Assembly (NCBI GenBank): GCA_937859005.1 | Contig: CALLYR010000111.1 | Coordinates: 1 to 11,559, forward strand | Source of the DNA: an uncultured Paracoccus sp. | GTDB taxonomy: Bacteria > Pseudomonadota > Alphaproteobacteria > Rhodobacterales > Rhodobacteraceae | Direction of reading: 5' to 3' | Length of the DNA: 11,559 nt | Shown: positions 1 through 7,429 of the stretch, in pieces | Position numbering within the stretch: position 1 is the stretch's first letter | Layout of the letters: every line of letters begins with the position of its first letter | The notes under the pieces: generated by a model | Told to the model about the DNA's origin: nothing | Database searches by the model: none | Seen by the model: only the letters and a program-made list of their open reading frames with translations | Translations under genes and position numbers: made by a program

Positions 1-1
1 G

Positions 2-1420
2 AACACCTGGCTGCCCTATCAGGCGCTGGCCTGCCGCATCCGGGCGCGGACGGCCTTCTACCAAGCCTCGGGGGCCTTCGGCTTCCGCGACCAGTTGCAG
101 GACACCAGCGCCCTGATCCTGCAGGATCCGGCGCTGTGCCGCCACCAGATCCTGAACGCGGCCAGCCGCCAGTTCACCGAAGGCGATGTCCAGCACTGGT
201 GGCTGCCCCGCAGCGGGGCGGGCGTGCGCACGATGATCTCGGACGACGTGGTCTGGCTGGGCCATATCACCGCCCTGTATGTCCGGGCCACCGGCGACAC
301 CGCGATCCTGGACGAACCGGTGCCCTTCATCACCGGCCCTGCGCTGGAACCGGGCCAGCACGACGCCTTCTTCGTGCCCCAGCCTTCGGGCGAAACCGCG
401 CCGCTTTACGATCACTGCGCGCGGGCGCTGGATCTGGCGATGGCGCGCACCGGCGAACGCGGACTGCCGCTGATCCTGGGGGGCGACTGGAACGACGGCA
501 TGAACCGCGTGGGCGAACAGGGCCGGGGCGAAAGCGTGTGGTTGGGCTGGTTCCTGTGCGCCACCATCGACACCTTTGCGCCCCTGGCCCGGATGCGCGG
601 CGATGACGAGCGGGCAGATGCCTGGACCCGGCACCGCAAGGCGGTGGCCCGCGCGCTGGATCAGGCGGGCTGGGACGGCGCCTGGTACCGGCGCGGCTAT
701 TTCGACGACGGAACCCCCCTGGGGTCGTCCGAAAGCATCGAATGCCGGATCGACAGCATCGCGCAAAGCTGGGCGCTGATTTCGGGGGCGGGCCGTCCGG
801 ACCGGGCGCAGATGGGGGTGGACGCGGCGCTGGACCAGCTGTTCGACCGCGATGGCCAGTTGCTGCGGCTGTTCACGCCCGCCTTCCTGAACACCCCGGC
901 CGAGCCGGGCTATATCAAGTCCTATCCCCCCGGCGTGCGCGAGAACGGCGGCCAGTATACCCATGCCGCTGCCTGGATGGTCTATGCCCTGGCCCGGTCG
1001 GGCGACGGCACCCGCGCGCATCGCCTGTTCGACGCGATCAACCCGATCAGCCATGCGCTGGACCCGCGTTCGGCCGAAGTCTATCGGGTGGAACCCTATG
1101 TGGTCGCCGCCGATGTCTATGCCGACCGCGACAAGATGGGGCGCGGCGGCTGGACCTGGTACACCGGCTCGGCCGGGTGGATGTATCGCGCGGCGGTCGA
1201 AGGTATCCTGGGCCTCACCCGCCGGCCCGGCGGCTTCGCCCTTGATCCCCGCCTGCCCGATCACTGGCCCGGTTTCACCGCCCGTCTGGTGCTGGACGGC
1301 CGCGCGCATGAGATCGAGGCGACGCGCGATCCTGACGGCGCGATCCTGATGCGCGTGAACGGACGCCTGGTCGCCCCGAACAAGGTCATCCGTTCAACAA
1401 TGGCAGCGGCCCTGGCCTGA
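2..1420 (+). CDS. ndvB: Cyclic beta-1,2-glucan synthase, C-terminal part (GH94 domain), 5'-truncated by window edge
   Basis: The frame is open from the first bases (codons start at position 2), so the gene begins outside the window and 472 C-terminal residues are present. NdvB/ChvB/Cgs proteins are inner-membrane enzymes of roughly 2,800 residues. They build a linear beta-1,2-glucan, control its length with a GH94 phosphorylase-like domain, and cyclise it for release to the periplasm. Seen here: an opening NTWLPYQ...CRIRAR stretch followed by SGAFGFRDQLQD, typical of the GH94 (alpha/alpha)6 barrel; a GGDWNDGMNRVG motif at fragment residues 160-171, whose DWND aspartate region is the GH94 catalytic site; and a terminal GGWTWYTGSAGWMYR block followed by a small beta domain. 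Cellobiose or chitobiose phosphorylase is the alternative, but the N-terminal part of the fragment fits the glucan synthases better. The stop falls inside a possible RNA element, and flgI converges from the other side. Confidence 0.85.
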   Translation, partial: NTWLPYQALACRIRARTAFYQASGAFGFRDQLQDTSALILQDPALCRHQILNAASRQFTEGDVQHWWLPRSGAGVRTMISDDVVWLGHITALYVRATGDTAILDEPVPFITGPALEPGQHDAFFVPQPSGETAPLYDHCARALDLAMARTGERGLPLILGGDWNDGMNRVGEQGRGESVWLGWFLCATIDTFAPLARMRGDDERADAWTRHRKAVARALDQAGWDGAWYRRGYFDDGTPLGSSESIECRIDSIAQSWALISGAGRPDRAQMGVDAALDQLFDRDGQLLRLFTPAFLNTPAEPGYIKSYPPGVRENGGQYTHAAAWMVYALARSGDGTRAHRLFDAINPISHALDPRSAEVYRVEPYVVAADVYADRDKMGRGGWTWYTGSAGWMYRAAVEGILGLTRRPGGFALDPRLPDHWPGFTARLVLDGRAHEIEATRDPDGAILMRVNGRLVAPNKVIRSTMAAALA

Positions 1421-1609
1421 GGGGACACCGCTCTCCACTGTCAGGACAAGGCCGGCGCTGCCCCGCTGTTGCGGCCCGCACCTTTGCCGCCCATGGCGCG
1501 CATGAACCGGCACGGGACGGCATGGTCCGCCTGGCGGCAATCCCCTGGGCGCCCAGAGGGCGGCGAAGGTCGCACCCGCCATAGCCAGGCAAGGACATGC
1601 CCCCTGCCA
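1401..1609 (+). promoter_or_regulatory. Possible degenerate cobalamin (B12) riboswitch, apparently without a downstream gene
   Basis: The gap between the convergent ndvB and flgI genes carries, in the right order on the + strand, sequences resembling the conserved blocks of the cobalamin riboswitch. They are GAGGGGACACCG (consensus-like GAGGGAACACGGTG) at 1419-1430; GCTGCCCC then CTGT and GCGG at 1457-1474 (B12 box GCTGCCCCCGCAACTGT, apparently missing a few bases); CTGGGC/GCCCAG with AGGGCGGCGAAGG at 1545-1569; ACCCGCC at 1574-1580; AGCCAGG at 1583-1589; and GGACATGCC at 1593-1601 (consensus AGCCAGGAGACCTGCC). Two closing stems can be drawn: TGGCAG 1401-1406 with CTGCCA 1604-1609, and CCTGGC 1411-1416 with GCCAGG 1584-1589. 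The B12 box deviates and no + strand gene follows, since flgI begins from the opposite strand at 1621. I therefore read it as a decayed relic. It was recognised by eye, with no covariance model run. Alternatively it is only a structured terminator region. Confidence 0.38.
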
Positions 1610-1620
1610 AGGCTTCCGGT

Positions 1621-2724
1621 TCAGTTCACCACGAATTCGGCATGCAGCGCGCCTGCGGCATGGACCGCCTTGAGGATGTCGATCAGTTCGCGCGGCCGCA
1701 CGCCCAGCGCGTTCAGACCCGCCACCAGATCCGACAGCGAGGATTCGCCGCTGACCTCGGCAAAGCCGATGCCGGGTTCCTGCGTGATCGCCGCATCCGT
1801 GCGCGGCACCACCACCGTTTCGCCCGGCGCAAAGGGATTGGGCTGGGACACCATCGGCGTTTCCCGGACCCGCAGCGTCAGATTGCCCTGCGAGACAGCG
1901 ACCCGCGAGATCCGCACATCCTCGCCCATCACGATGGTGCCCGAGCGGTGATCCACCACCACCCGCGCCACGCTTTCCGGCTCGACCGCGATGTTCTCGA
2001 TCCGGCCGACCAGACGGGCCGGATTGACCTGGCCCAAGGGCGCCGAATCGACCGCGATGGTGCCCGAATCCAGCAGCGTGGCGATGTCTTGGCCCAGTTC
2101 ACGGTTGATCGCCGCCTCGATCCGGGCGGCGGTGGTGAAATCGGCGCTGCGCAGGGCGATGCGGAAACTGGACATGGTGGAGAAATCGAAATCCACCTCG
2201 CGTTCGACCCGTGCCCCTGCCGGGATCGTGCCCGCGGTAGGCACCCCCTGGACCACGCGCGCGCCCTCGCCCTCGGCCGAGGCGCCGCCGGCGATGATCG
2301 ACCCCTGGGACACGGCATAGACCTCGCCGTCCGCGGCGTTGAGGGGGGTCATGACCAGCGTGCCGCCCAGCAGGCTTTTTGCGTCGCCGATCGCGGACAC
2401 ACTGACATCGATCTGGCTGCCGGCACGGGCAAAGGGCGGCAGCGTGCCGGTGACCATGACCGCCGCCACGTTCTTGGGACGGAAGTTTTCGCCCGCGACA
2501 TTGACGCCCAGCCGGTTCAGGATGCCGGCCAGCATCTCTTCGGTATAGGGGGCATTGCGCAGGCTGTCGCCGGTGCCGTTCAACCCCACCACCAGACCAT
2601 AGCCGACCAGATCGTTGCCCCGCACCCCGTCGATGGTGGCCAGGTCCTTGACCCGGACCGGCGCGGCCAGCGCCAGAACCGGAATCAGCATCAGGAATGC
2701 GGCAATCCGCAGGATGACTTTCAT
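1621..2724 (-). CDS. flgI: Flagellar P-ring protein FlgI
   Basis: This 367-residue protein matches the family length (about 365). FlgI is exported by Sec to the periplasm and forms the P-ring, the bushing around the flagellar rod in the peptidoglycan layer, with help from the chaperone FlgA. The N-terminus MKVILRIAAF...LALA-A is a clear signal peptide with a likely cleavage near residue 20. The mature part starts with the family hallmark RVKDLATIDGVRGNDLVGYG and GLVVGLNGTGD (about residues 24-53), followed by KNVAAVMVTGTLPPFARAG and SAIGDAKSLLGGTLVMTPL (about 85-128). No cysteine occurs anywhere, so the intramolecular disulfide known from enterobacterial FlgI cannot form. The start codon overlaps the flgL stop (ATGA), which indicates translational coupling at the end of the flgE-K-L-I unit. 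Its 3' end meets the convergent ndvB gene. Confidence 0.97.
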   Translation of the reverse strand: MKVILRIAAFLMLIPVLALAAPVRVKDLATIDGVRGNDLVGYGLVVGLNGTGDSLRNAPYTEEMLAGILNRLGVNVAGENFRPKNVAAVMVTGTLPPFARAGSQIDVSVSAIGDAKSLLGGTLVMTPLNAADGEVYAVSQGSIIAGGASAEGEGARVVQGVPTAGTIPAGARVEREVDFDFSTMSSFRIALRSADFTTAARIEAAINRELGQDIATLLDSGTIAVDSAPLGQVNPARLVGRIENIAVEPESVARVVVDHRSGTIVMGEDVRISRVAVSQGNLTLRVRETPMVSQPNPFAPGETVVVPRTDAAITQEPGIGFAEVSGESSLSDLVAGLNALGVRPRELIDILKAVHAAGALHAEFVVN

Positions 2725-3740
2725 CGCAGGTAATCCGTCAAGGTCAGCCTGGACAGCCGCGCAGTCAGCGCATAGAGCGTCTGCAGGCTGGCCTCGGTCT
2801 GGGTCAGGGCGGTTGCGGTCTCATAAGGGTCCGCCGCCAGCATGTCCGAACGCGCCAGCGACAGGGTGGTGATTTCCGCGGCATTGCGCACGCTGGCCTT
2901 CTCGGCCGCCTCCTGCGTGCGGCCCACTTCTGCCTGGGCGGAGATCAGCCGGTCTCCGGCGGCGGCGATGCGCTGGCCCGCGGCGGTCAGCAACTGCGCC
3001 TTGTCGGCCGCCCCGCCACCTGCCGGCGGATCGGCCGCCAGCGCCGCCAGAACCAGCCCTTTCAACAGACCGCCAAAGGCCGGATCGAGCGCGGTCCGGC
3101 CAGTGGCGAGGAGAGTGCCGGGGGCCACCGGCACCGATCCCCGGCCCGCCACCGTGCCCTGATAGTGGATATCGGCAAAACCGCCCCCCCCGGGGGCCGT
3201 GTCGAACCAGCCATCGACCGCAGCGACGATATCGGCGGTCGTGGACAGCCCCGCCACGGCCACCCGGACATCCGACATGATCCGGTCGGCATCAGCCACC
3301 GGGCGCGTCTGTATCGCCGCTCCGGCCATCAGGAACCTGCCCCCGACCTCGACATTCAGCAGGCGCACGGCAGATCGCAGATCCCCCGCCGCCTGCGCGG
3401 CCCGCACATCCATGTCCGTTGGACTGCCCTGACCTGCCGCGGCCAGCAGGGCCGGGCCGCTGTCCTGCGCAATGGCCTGCATCGCCGCCATCGCGTCCTG
3501 CATGCTGCTGAGTTCGACCGCAGCGCTGGCGGCATTCTGCTGAAAGGCGGCAAGCGCGGTCAGGCGGGCCTGCACATGGGCGATGCGGTCCATCTGGCCG
3601 TCCAGCGCCGCCGCCACATCCGATTTCAGGCCCGATGCGGCTTCAGAGGACAGGACGTCCAGACGGGATTTCAGGAATGAACTGGACTGGCGCAATTGCG
3701 CGGAACGAGACAGATCACCGATGGAAGCCGAAGTTGTCAT
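2721..3740 (-). CDS. flgL: Flagellar hook-filament junction protein FlgL (HAP3), flagellin family
   Basis: This 339-residue protein (E. coli FlgL has 317) has the flagellin-like layout: conserved helical ends and a variable middle. FlgL forms the second of the two junction rings between hook and filament and is exported by the flagellar type III apparatus, so no signal peptide is expected and none is seen. The N-terminal D0/D1 region reads GDLSRSAQLRQSSSFLKSRL then LSSEAASG (about residues 8-37). The C-terminal D0 helix reads ALTQTEASLQTLYALTARLS ending LTLTDYLR. The central part (about 150-270) is rich in Ala and Gly. The start overlaps the flgK stop and the stop overlaps the flgI start, both as ATGA, which supports the start choice and coupling. 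Sequence conservation in FlgL is low, so the assignment rests on the ends plus position after flgK. An 8-C run lies at 3184-3191. Confidence 0.9.
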   Translation of the reverse strand: MTTSASIGDLSRSAQLRQSSSFLKSRLDVLSSEAASGLKSDVAAALDGQMDRIAHVQARLTALAAFQQNAASAAVELSSMQDAMAAMQAIAQDSGPALLAAAGQGSPTDMDVRAAQAAGDLRSAVRLLNVEVGGRFLMAGAAIQTRPVADADRIMSDVRVAVAGLSTTADIVAAVDGWFDTAPGGGGFADIHYQGTVAGRGSVPVAPGTLLATGRTALDPAFGGLLKGLVLAALAADPPAGGGAADKAQLLTAAGQRIAAAGDRLISAQAEVGRTQEAAEKASVRNAAEITTLSLARSDMLAADPYETATALTQTEASLQTLYALTARLSRLTLTDYLR

Positions 3741-5179
3741 GTCATCCTCAGAAGGGTCTGGAGCATCTCGTCCACGGCCTGCAGGACCTTGGCATTCGAG
3801 GCATAGGCGCGTTCCAGATGCAGCAGCGTCTCCATCTCGCGGTCGCTGTCGACGCCGTCCTGACGCATCATGGTTTCAAAGGCATTCGAGCGGGCGGCGG
3901 CGCCGGACAGGGTCTGTTCCGCCCCCAGACGGGCCGAAGCGGTGGCCGAGACGAGTTCGGCCGCCAGTCCGGCGGCGGTCCGCGGCGTCGGGTCGAGGGC
4001 GGAGGAGCCGGACAGGCGGGCGTCCCCCAGGGCGGCGCGCATGGCATCCAGCATCCCCGCGGTGCCCGCGGGGCCCGGAGCGGCGGCCTCCAGCCCGTCG
4101 CGCAGGCGCCACAAGGCCCCGCCTGCCTGCGGATCGGCGGCTGCGTTCACGGCCAGCCGGTTGGCCAGTCCCCGTTCCGATGCGGCGGTGGCCAGTCCCC
4201 CCGCATCCGTCAGCAGTCCGGGTCCCGCACCGTCATTCGCCCCCGCCAGCCGGTCGTGCAGGTCGCGCGCAAAGGCGTCGAGCCGGGCCTGCGCCGCAGG
4301 CGCGTCGATGTCGCGGATCCGGAACTGCGCCTCGATCCGTCCGCCCGCATAGAGCCGCATCTGCGGCCCCGTCAGTTCCACCCCGTCCAGGACCAGCAGG
4401 CCGACGGGCGGAGTTCCCACCTCTTTCGCCGCGCTCATGGGACCGGAAGGCGCAAAGTCGAACTGCGCCGGACGGGTGCCATCCAGCAGCGCCCCGCCCG
4501 CCGGAGTGAACAGCGCAACCTGCCCGGTCTCGCGCGCGACTTCCTGAACGGGCACGATCGCTGAAATCTCGCCGATCACGGACTGGCGGGCATCCTGCAG
4601 GGCGCTCGCGTCACCGCCAGAGGCCAGCTGGACGGCGATCTGCCGGTTCAGGTCGGCGACGCGGGTCAGCGCGCCGTTCATCCGCGCCACATCCTGGGCG
4701 ATCCCCCGGTCGGCCTGACTGCGCGCGTCCTGGATGCCGTCGGCCAGGCTGCTGATCTTGCCGGTCAGGTCCTGTGCCGTGGTCAGCACCCGCGCCAGCG
4801 CCGTTTCGCTGTCGGGGCGGGCCGTCGCGGCGATCAGCGCGGCATCGAAATCGGCAAGCCGGGTGGTCAGCGCCCCGGTTTCGCCCGGCACGCCGAATGC
4901 CGTGTCCAGCGTGACCCGGTAATCCGACAGCACCCCGGCGCGCGCCGTGTCCGCCGCGGCCAGCCGCGTCTGCGCCAGCACCCCATTGCGCACGATGCGC
5001 ACGACGCCGTCCACCTGCACGCCCCCGCCCGTGGCGGGCGGGCGCGGTGACGTCTGCATCTCGCGCCGCGCAAACCCCGGAGTCAGGGCATTCGCCAGGT
5101 TGGTCGCCACCACCGCGGTGCCGCGGGCCGTCGCCGACAGGCCCGACAGGGCGCTGGACAAGGCGTTCGAAAGGGTCAT
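3737..5179 (-). CDS. flgK: Flagellar hook-associated protein FlgK (HAP1)
   Basis: This 480-residue protein is somewhat shorter than E. coli FlgK (547), as is common in alphaproteobacteria. FlgK forms the first junction ring on the hook tip. Evidence: the N-terminus has the rod/hook/HAP family pattern SNALSSALSGLSATARG...VATNLANALTPGFARRE (residues 4-40), and the C-terminus ends LERAYASNAKVLQAVDEMLQ, the paired D0 helix shared with FlgE. The middle contains helical stretches such as VADLNRQIAVQLASGG and RDIDAPAAQARLDAFARDLH, matching the FlgK core. The predicted ribosome site is AAGGA about 9 bases before the ATG (5179), in the 26-base gap after flgE. Its stop overlaps the flgL start by ATGA. 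Order flgE-flgK-flgL-flgI fits a late-hook assembly operon. Confidence 0.95.
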   Translation of the reverse strand: MTLSNALSSALSGLSATARGTAVVATNLANALTPGFARREMQTSPRPPATGGGVQVDGVVRIVRNGVLAQTRLAAADTARAGVLSDYRVTLDTAFGVPGETGALTTRLADFDAALIAATARPDSETALARVLTTAQDLTGKISSLADGIQDARSQADRGIAQDVARMNGALTRVADLNRQIAVQLASGGDASALQDARQSVIGEISAIVPVQEVARETGQVALFTPAGGALLDGTRPAQFDFAPSGPMSAAKEVGTPPVGLLVLDGVELTGPQMRLYAGGRIEAQFRIRDIDAPAAQARLDAFARDLHDRLAGANDGAGPGLLTDAGGLATAASERGLANRLAVNAAADPQAGGALWRLRDGLEAAAPGPAGTAGMLDAMRAALGDARLSGSSALDPTPRTAAGLAAELVSATASARLGAEQTLSGAAARSNAFETMMRQDGVDSDREMETLLHLERAYASNAKVLQAVDEMLQTLLRMT

Positions 5180-5205
5180 TTCCCCACGTCCTTACGTTAC
5201 GGCCG

Positions 5206-6522
5206 TCAGCGTTTGATGTTGGTGGTTTCCTGCAGCATCTCGTCCACGGTCTGAATGACCTTGGCGTTGGAGGAATAGGCGCGCTGGGTCTGGATCATGT
5301 CGGTCAGTTCGGCCGCCACATCTGTGGTCGAACCCTCGCGGGCATAGCCCACGACGGCGCCGGTCGGGCCATCGCCGGCATCCCACAGGAAGAACGACCC
5401 GGAACTGGGCGAGACCTGATAGGTCTGGTTGTTCAGCGCGATCAGCCCGTTCGGATTGGGAACGTCCACCAGCGGGATCTGATAGATCGTGCGGATGAAG
5501 CCGGTGTCATAGGTGGCGCGCATGAAGCCGTTCTCATCCACCTCGACCCCGGTCAGATTGCCGACCGGAGAGCCATCCTTGGTGATGTTCGTGGGCGCGA
5601 AATCGTCATCGAGTTGCGTCAGCCCGTTCGGATCGCCCAGCTGACCGATGTTCACGGTCATCGGCCCGCCCGCGACGGACAGCGCCAGCTGGCCGGTGGC
5701 CGGGTCATAGGCGCCGCCCGACAGGGGCGTCACGCTGGACAGCGTTCCGCCCAGGGTCTGGCTGTCGTTGAAGACCAGCGTATAGCTGCCGATCAGGTTC
5801 GATGCCGGGTCCGACGCCGAATCGCGGATTTCCATCGTCCAGGTGTTGGAGAGGCCCGGCCCCGCAGCCGCCGTCGGCGTGAAGGTGATGTTCAGCGATT
5901 CGGACGTGCCCAGATTGCCGAAGTATTCGATCTTGGTCGTCTGCGGGCCCATGGCCGAACCCGCCTGGGTCGCCAGCGCAGGCAGATTCATCCCCAGGCT
6001 CATCGAGGTGGTCGGATCGGCCGAGGTCTGGTTGGCGTTCAGGATCACCGGCTGCAGGCCCGCGACCGAATCGCGCGGCATGGTCGAGATGGTGCCGTCC
6101 GAATTCGCCGGCCAGCCCATCAGCACCAGCCCGGAATCGGTCCTCAGCACGCCCTTGGCATCGGGGCGGAAGGCGCCGGTCGAGGTCATCATCATCGGCC
6201 GGTCGCTCACTCCCGTGCCCAGCAGAACCGAGGGCATCACCGGCAACATGCCGCGGCCCGAAATCGCCAGATCGAGCGCGTTCGACGAGGCGACCAACCC
6301 GCCTTTCTCATCGATCAGGCGCGAGGTCATCGCCCGCACGCCCCCGGCCGAATAGACCCCCGCACCCCGGGCCTGGTTGATCACCATCCCCTCGAATTCG
6401 GTGTTCACGCGCTTGTAGCCGAAGGTGCCGGAGTTCGCGATGTTGTCGGCGATGCCGGCCAGCCGCGTCGCATTCGCCGCAAGCCCCCCCACACCGGCAT
6501 TAAGGGACGAGGAAATCGACAT
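5206..6522 (-). CDS. flgE: Flagellar hook protein FlgE
   Basis: FlgE polymerises into the curved hook that works as the universal joint between rod and filament; it is exported through the flagellar type III channel. The 438-residue length is within the family range (E. coli about 400). The N-terminus carries the flagellar rod/hook motif, NAGVGGLAANATRLAGIADN followed by IANSGTFGYKR (residues 8-38), where the ADNIANxxTxGYK core is diagnostic. Next comes a FEGMVINQARGAG...SRLIDEKGGLVASSNALDLAI region with the hook D1 pattern. The C-terminus IQTQRAYSSNAKVIQTVDEM closes the D0 coiled region and ends LQETTNIKR. A distal-rod protein (FlgF/FlgG) would be near 240-260 residues, so FlgE is preferred. 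The gene is separated from motB by 81 bases, and flgK follows after 26 bases. Confidence 0.95.
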   Translation of the reverse strand: MSISSSLNAGVGGLAANATRLAGIADNIANSGTFGYKRVNTEFEGMVINQARGAGVYSAGGVRAMTSRLIDEKGGLVASSNALDLAISGRGMLPVMPSVLLGTGVSDRPMMMTSTGAFRPDAKGVLRTDSGLVLMGWPANSDGTISTMPRDSVAGLQPVILNANQTSADPTTSMSLGMNLPALATQAGSAMGPQTTKIEYFGNLGTSESLNITFTPTAAAGPGLSNTWTMEIRDSASDPASNLIGSYTLVFNDSQTLGGTLSSVTPLSGGAYDPATGQLALSVAGGPMTVNIGQLGDPNGLTQLDDDFAPTNITKDGSPVGNLTGVEVDENGFMRATYDTGFIRTIYQIPLVDVPNPNGLIALNNQTYQVSPSSGSFFLWDAGDGPTGAVVGYAREGSTTDVAAELTDMIQTQRAYSSNAKVIQTVDEMLQETTNIKR

Positions 6523-6528
6523 GCAGAT

Positions 6529-6540
6529 CCTATCCTTCCT
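6529..6540 (-). promoter_or_regulatory. Ribosome binding region of flgE in the motB-flgE gap
   Basis: On the minus strand the 81-base gap (6523-6603) between motB and flgE contains AGGAAGGATAGG (6540-6529). It offers two possible Shine-Dalgarno cores: AGGAAGG 11 bases from the ATG, or the second AGG 6 bases from it. This supports the ATG at 6522. The rest of the gap holds a TTAAG-containing stretch and a GATCC/GGATC pair, but no promoter or terminator that I can defend, so it is unclear whether flgE has its own promoter. Confidence 0.55.
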
Positions 6541-6603
6541 GAATCGCTCTGGGTGCAGATTGCGCGACAGGGCTTAAGATCCCCCTAACGCACCCCGGAT
6601 CCG

Positions 6604-7368
6604 TCACCTGAGCAGGATCACCTCGATCCGGTCGTTTGCCGGGTCCATCGGATTGGCGTTGCGGGGGCGGCGGTCGCCATGGGCGGTCACGCGCTGCACC
6701 CGCCCGGCTGCAAGACCGCCCCTGGCCAGCAGGTCCCGCACGGCATGGGCACGCGCGTCCGACAGCGGCCAGACCGGGTTTTCCATCATCATTTCGGGAT
6801 AGGCGCGCACATGCCCCGCCACCGCCACCTGGTTCCTGACCCGCCCCAGCACCATCGCCAGAATCGCGGTCAGTTCGCGCAGAACCGGCGCGGGTTCGGC
6901 GCTGTCTTCGGCAAACAGCGGCTCGTCCACGATATCGCCCAGTTCGATCACCAGCCCCTCGTCGGTGACGCGGATCACGACATGGCGCAGCAGGTTGACC
7001 CGCTGCATCGATTCGGCCCCGGTGCCGGTCAGTTCGTCCTGGACGCGGCGGGCCATCTCCTCGAACGATTGCGCGCGGTCGGCCGAGGCGGCCGCCTGGT
7101 CCTGCCCCTCGGCCGGGGCCTGCGCCTGGCCGCCATCCACCCCGTCGCCGCCGCCACTGGTCGTATTGACGATGGTGGGGTCGAAATAATCCGCCAGCCC
7201 CTGCCGCTGCTTTTCCGTGGTCGCGTTCAGCAGCCACATCAGCAGAAAGAACGCCATCATCGCGGTGACGAAATCGGCATAGGCGACCTTCCAGGCGCCG
7301 CCGTGATGGCCGGCGGCAGGGGGGGCGCCGATGCGCTTGATGATGATGGGTGCGTTGTCCCTGGCCAT
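6604..7368 (-). CDS. motB: Flagellar motor stator protein MotB
   Basis: MotB pairs with MotA to form the ion-driven stator and anchors it to peptidoglycan through an OmpA-like domain. The 254-residue protein shows a basic N-terminus (IIIKRIG), then WKVAYADFVTAMMAFFLLMW with LLNAT following (residues 26-50). Asp32 is the essential ion-binding aspartate, in the same position as in E. coli. It is followed by the plug-like TEKQRQGLADYF helix and DPTIVN, a flexible Gly/Ala/Gln-rich linker (71-99), and the OmpA-like domain (about 125-254). In that domain the usual GHTD reads GHVR (185-188) while the LSxxRA arginine (Arg206) is kept, and NRR reads NDR (245-247). The aspartate that normally contacts diaminopimelate is therefore replaced. 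Such changes may be lineage-typical. A likely ribosome site AGGTGG lies just before the ATG. No motA is adjacent. The upstream gene in the same direction is a GMC oxidoreductase, 61 bases away. Confidence 0.93.
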   Translation of the reverse strand: MARDNAPIIIKRIGAPPAAGHHGGAWKVAYADFVTAMMAFFLLMWLLNATTEKQRQGLADYFDPTIVNTTSGGGDGVDGGQAQAPAEGQDQAAASADRAQSFEEMARRVQDELTGTGAESMQRVNLLRHVVIRVTDEGLVIELGDIVDEPLFAEDSAEPAPVLRELTAILAMVLGRVRNQVAVAGHVRAYPEMMMENPVWPLSDARAHAVRDLLARGGLAAGRVQRVTAHGDRRPRNANPMDPANDRIEVILLR

Positions 7369-7429
7369 GCCTGTCCACCTGCTTTCGCCGAAGGGATAGC
7401 AGCCGGACGGGCACGCAGGGGTTAACGGA

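Noticed and set aside
1545..1556. 12-bp palindrome CTGGGCGCCCAG as a simple intrinsic terminator
   Set aside because: No T tract follows on either strand. The hairpin is more naturally an internal arm of the riboswitch-like element.
1386..1610. Small open frames in the ndvB-flgI gap (minus strand 74 codons; plus strand from 1469)
   Set aside because: No ribosome site or recognisable protein features. The plus-strand frame continues antisense into flgI, and the whole stretch is better explained as structured RNA or a terminator region.
5047..6588. Long open frames on the + strand antisense to flgE (513 codons) and to flgI (1597-2733, 378 codons)
   Set aside because: They mirror well-supported flagellar genes. 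Their products are Arg/His/Gly/Asp-rich low-complexity sequence typical of antisense frames in GC-rich DNA, with no recognisable domain.
6541..6603. Possible sigma28/sigma54 promoter or terminator between motB and flgE
   Set aside because: A TTAAG block and a 5-bp GATCC/GGATC pair are present, but there is no credible -24/-12 or -35/-10 pair and no stem followed by a T run.
7421..7426. GTTAAC containing a CtrA-like TTAACC half-site upstream of motB
   Set aside because: CtrA controls flagellar genes in many alphaproteobacteria, but only one half-site is present, with no second half at the proper spacing, and a 6-base match is too weak.
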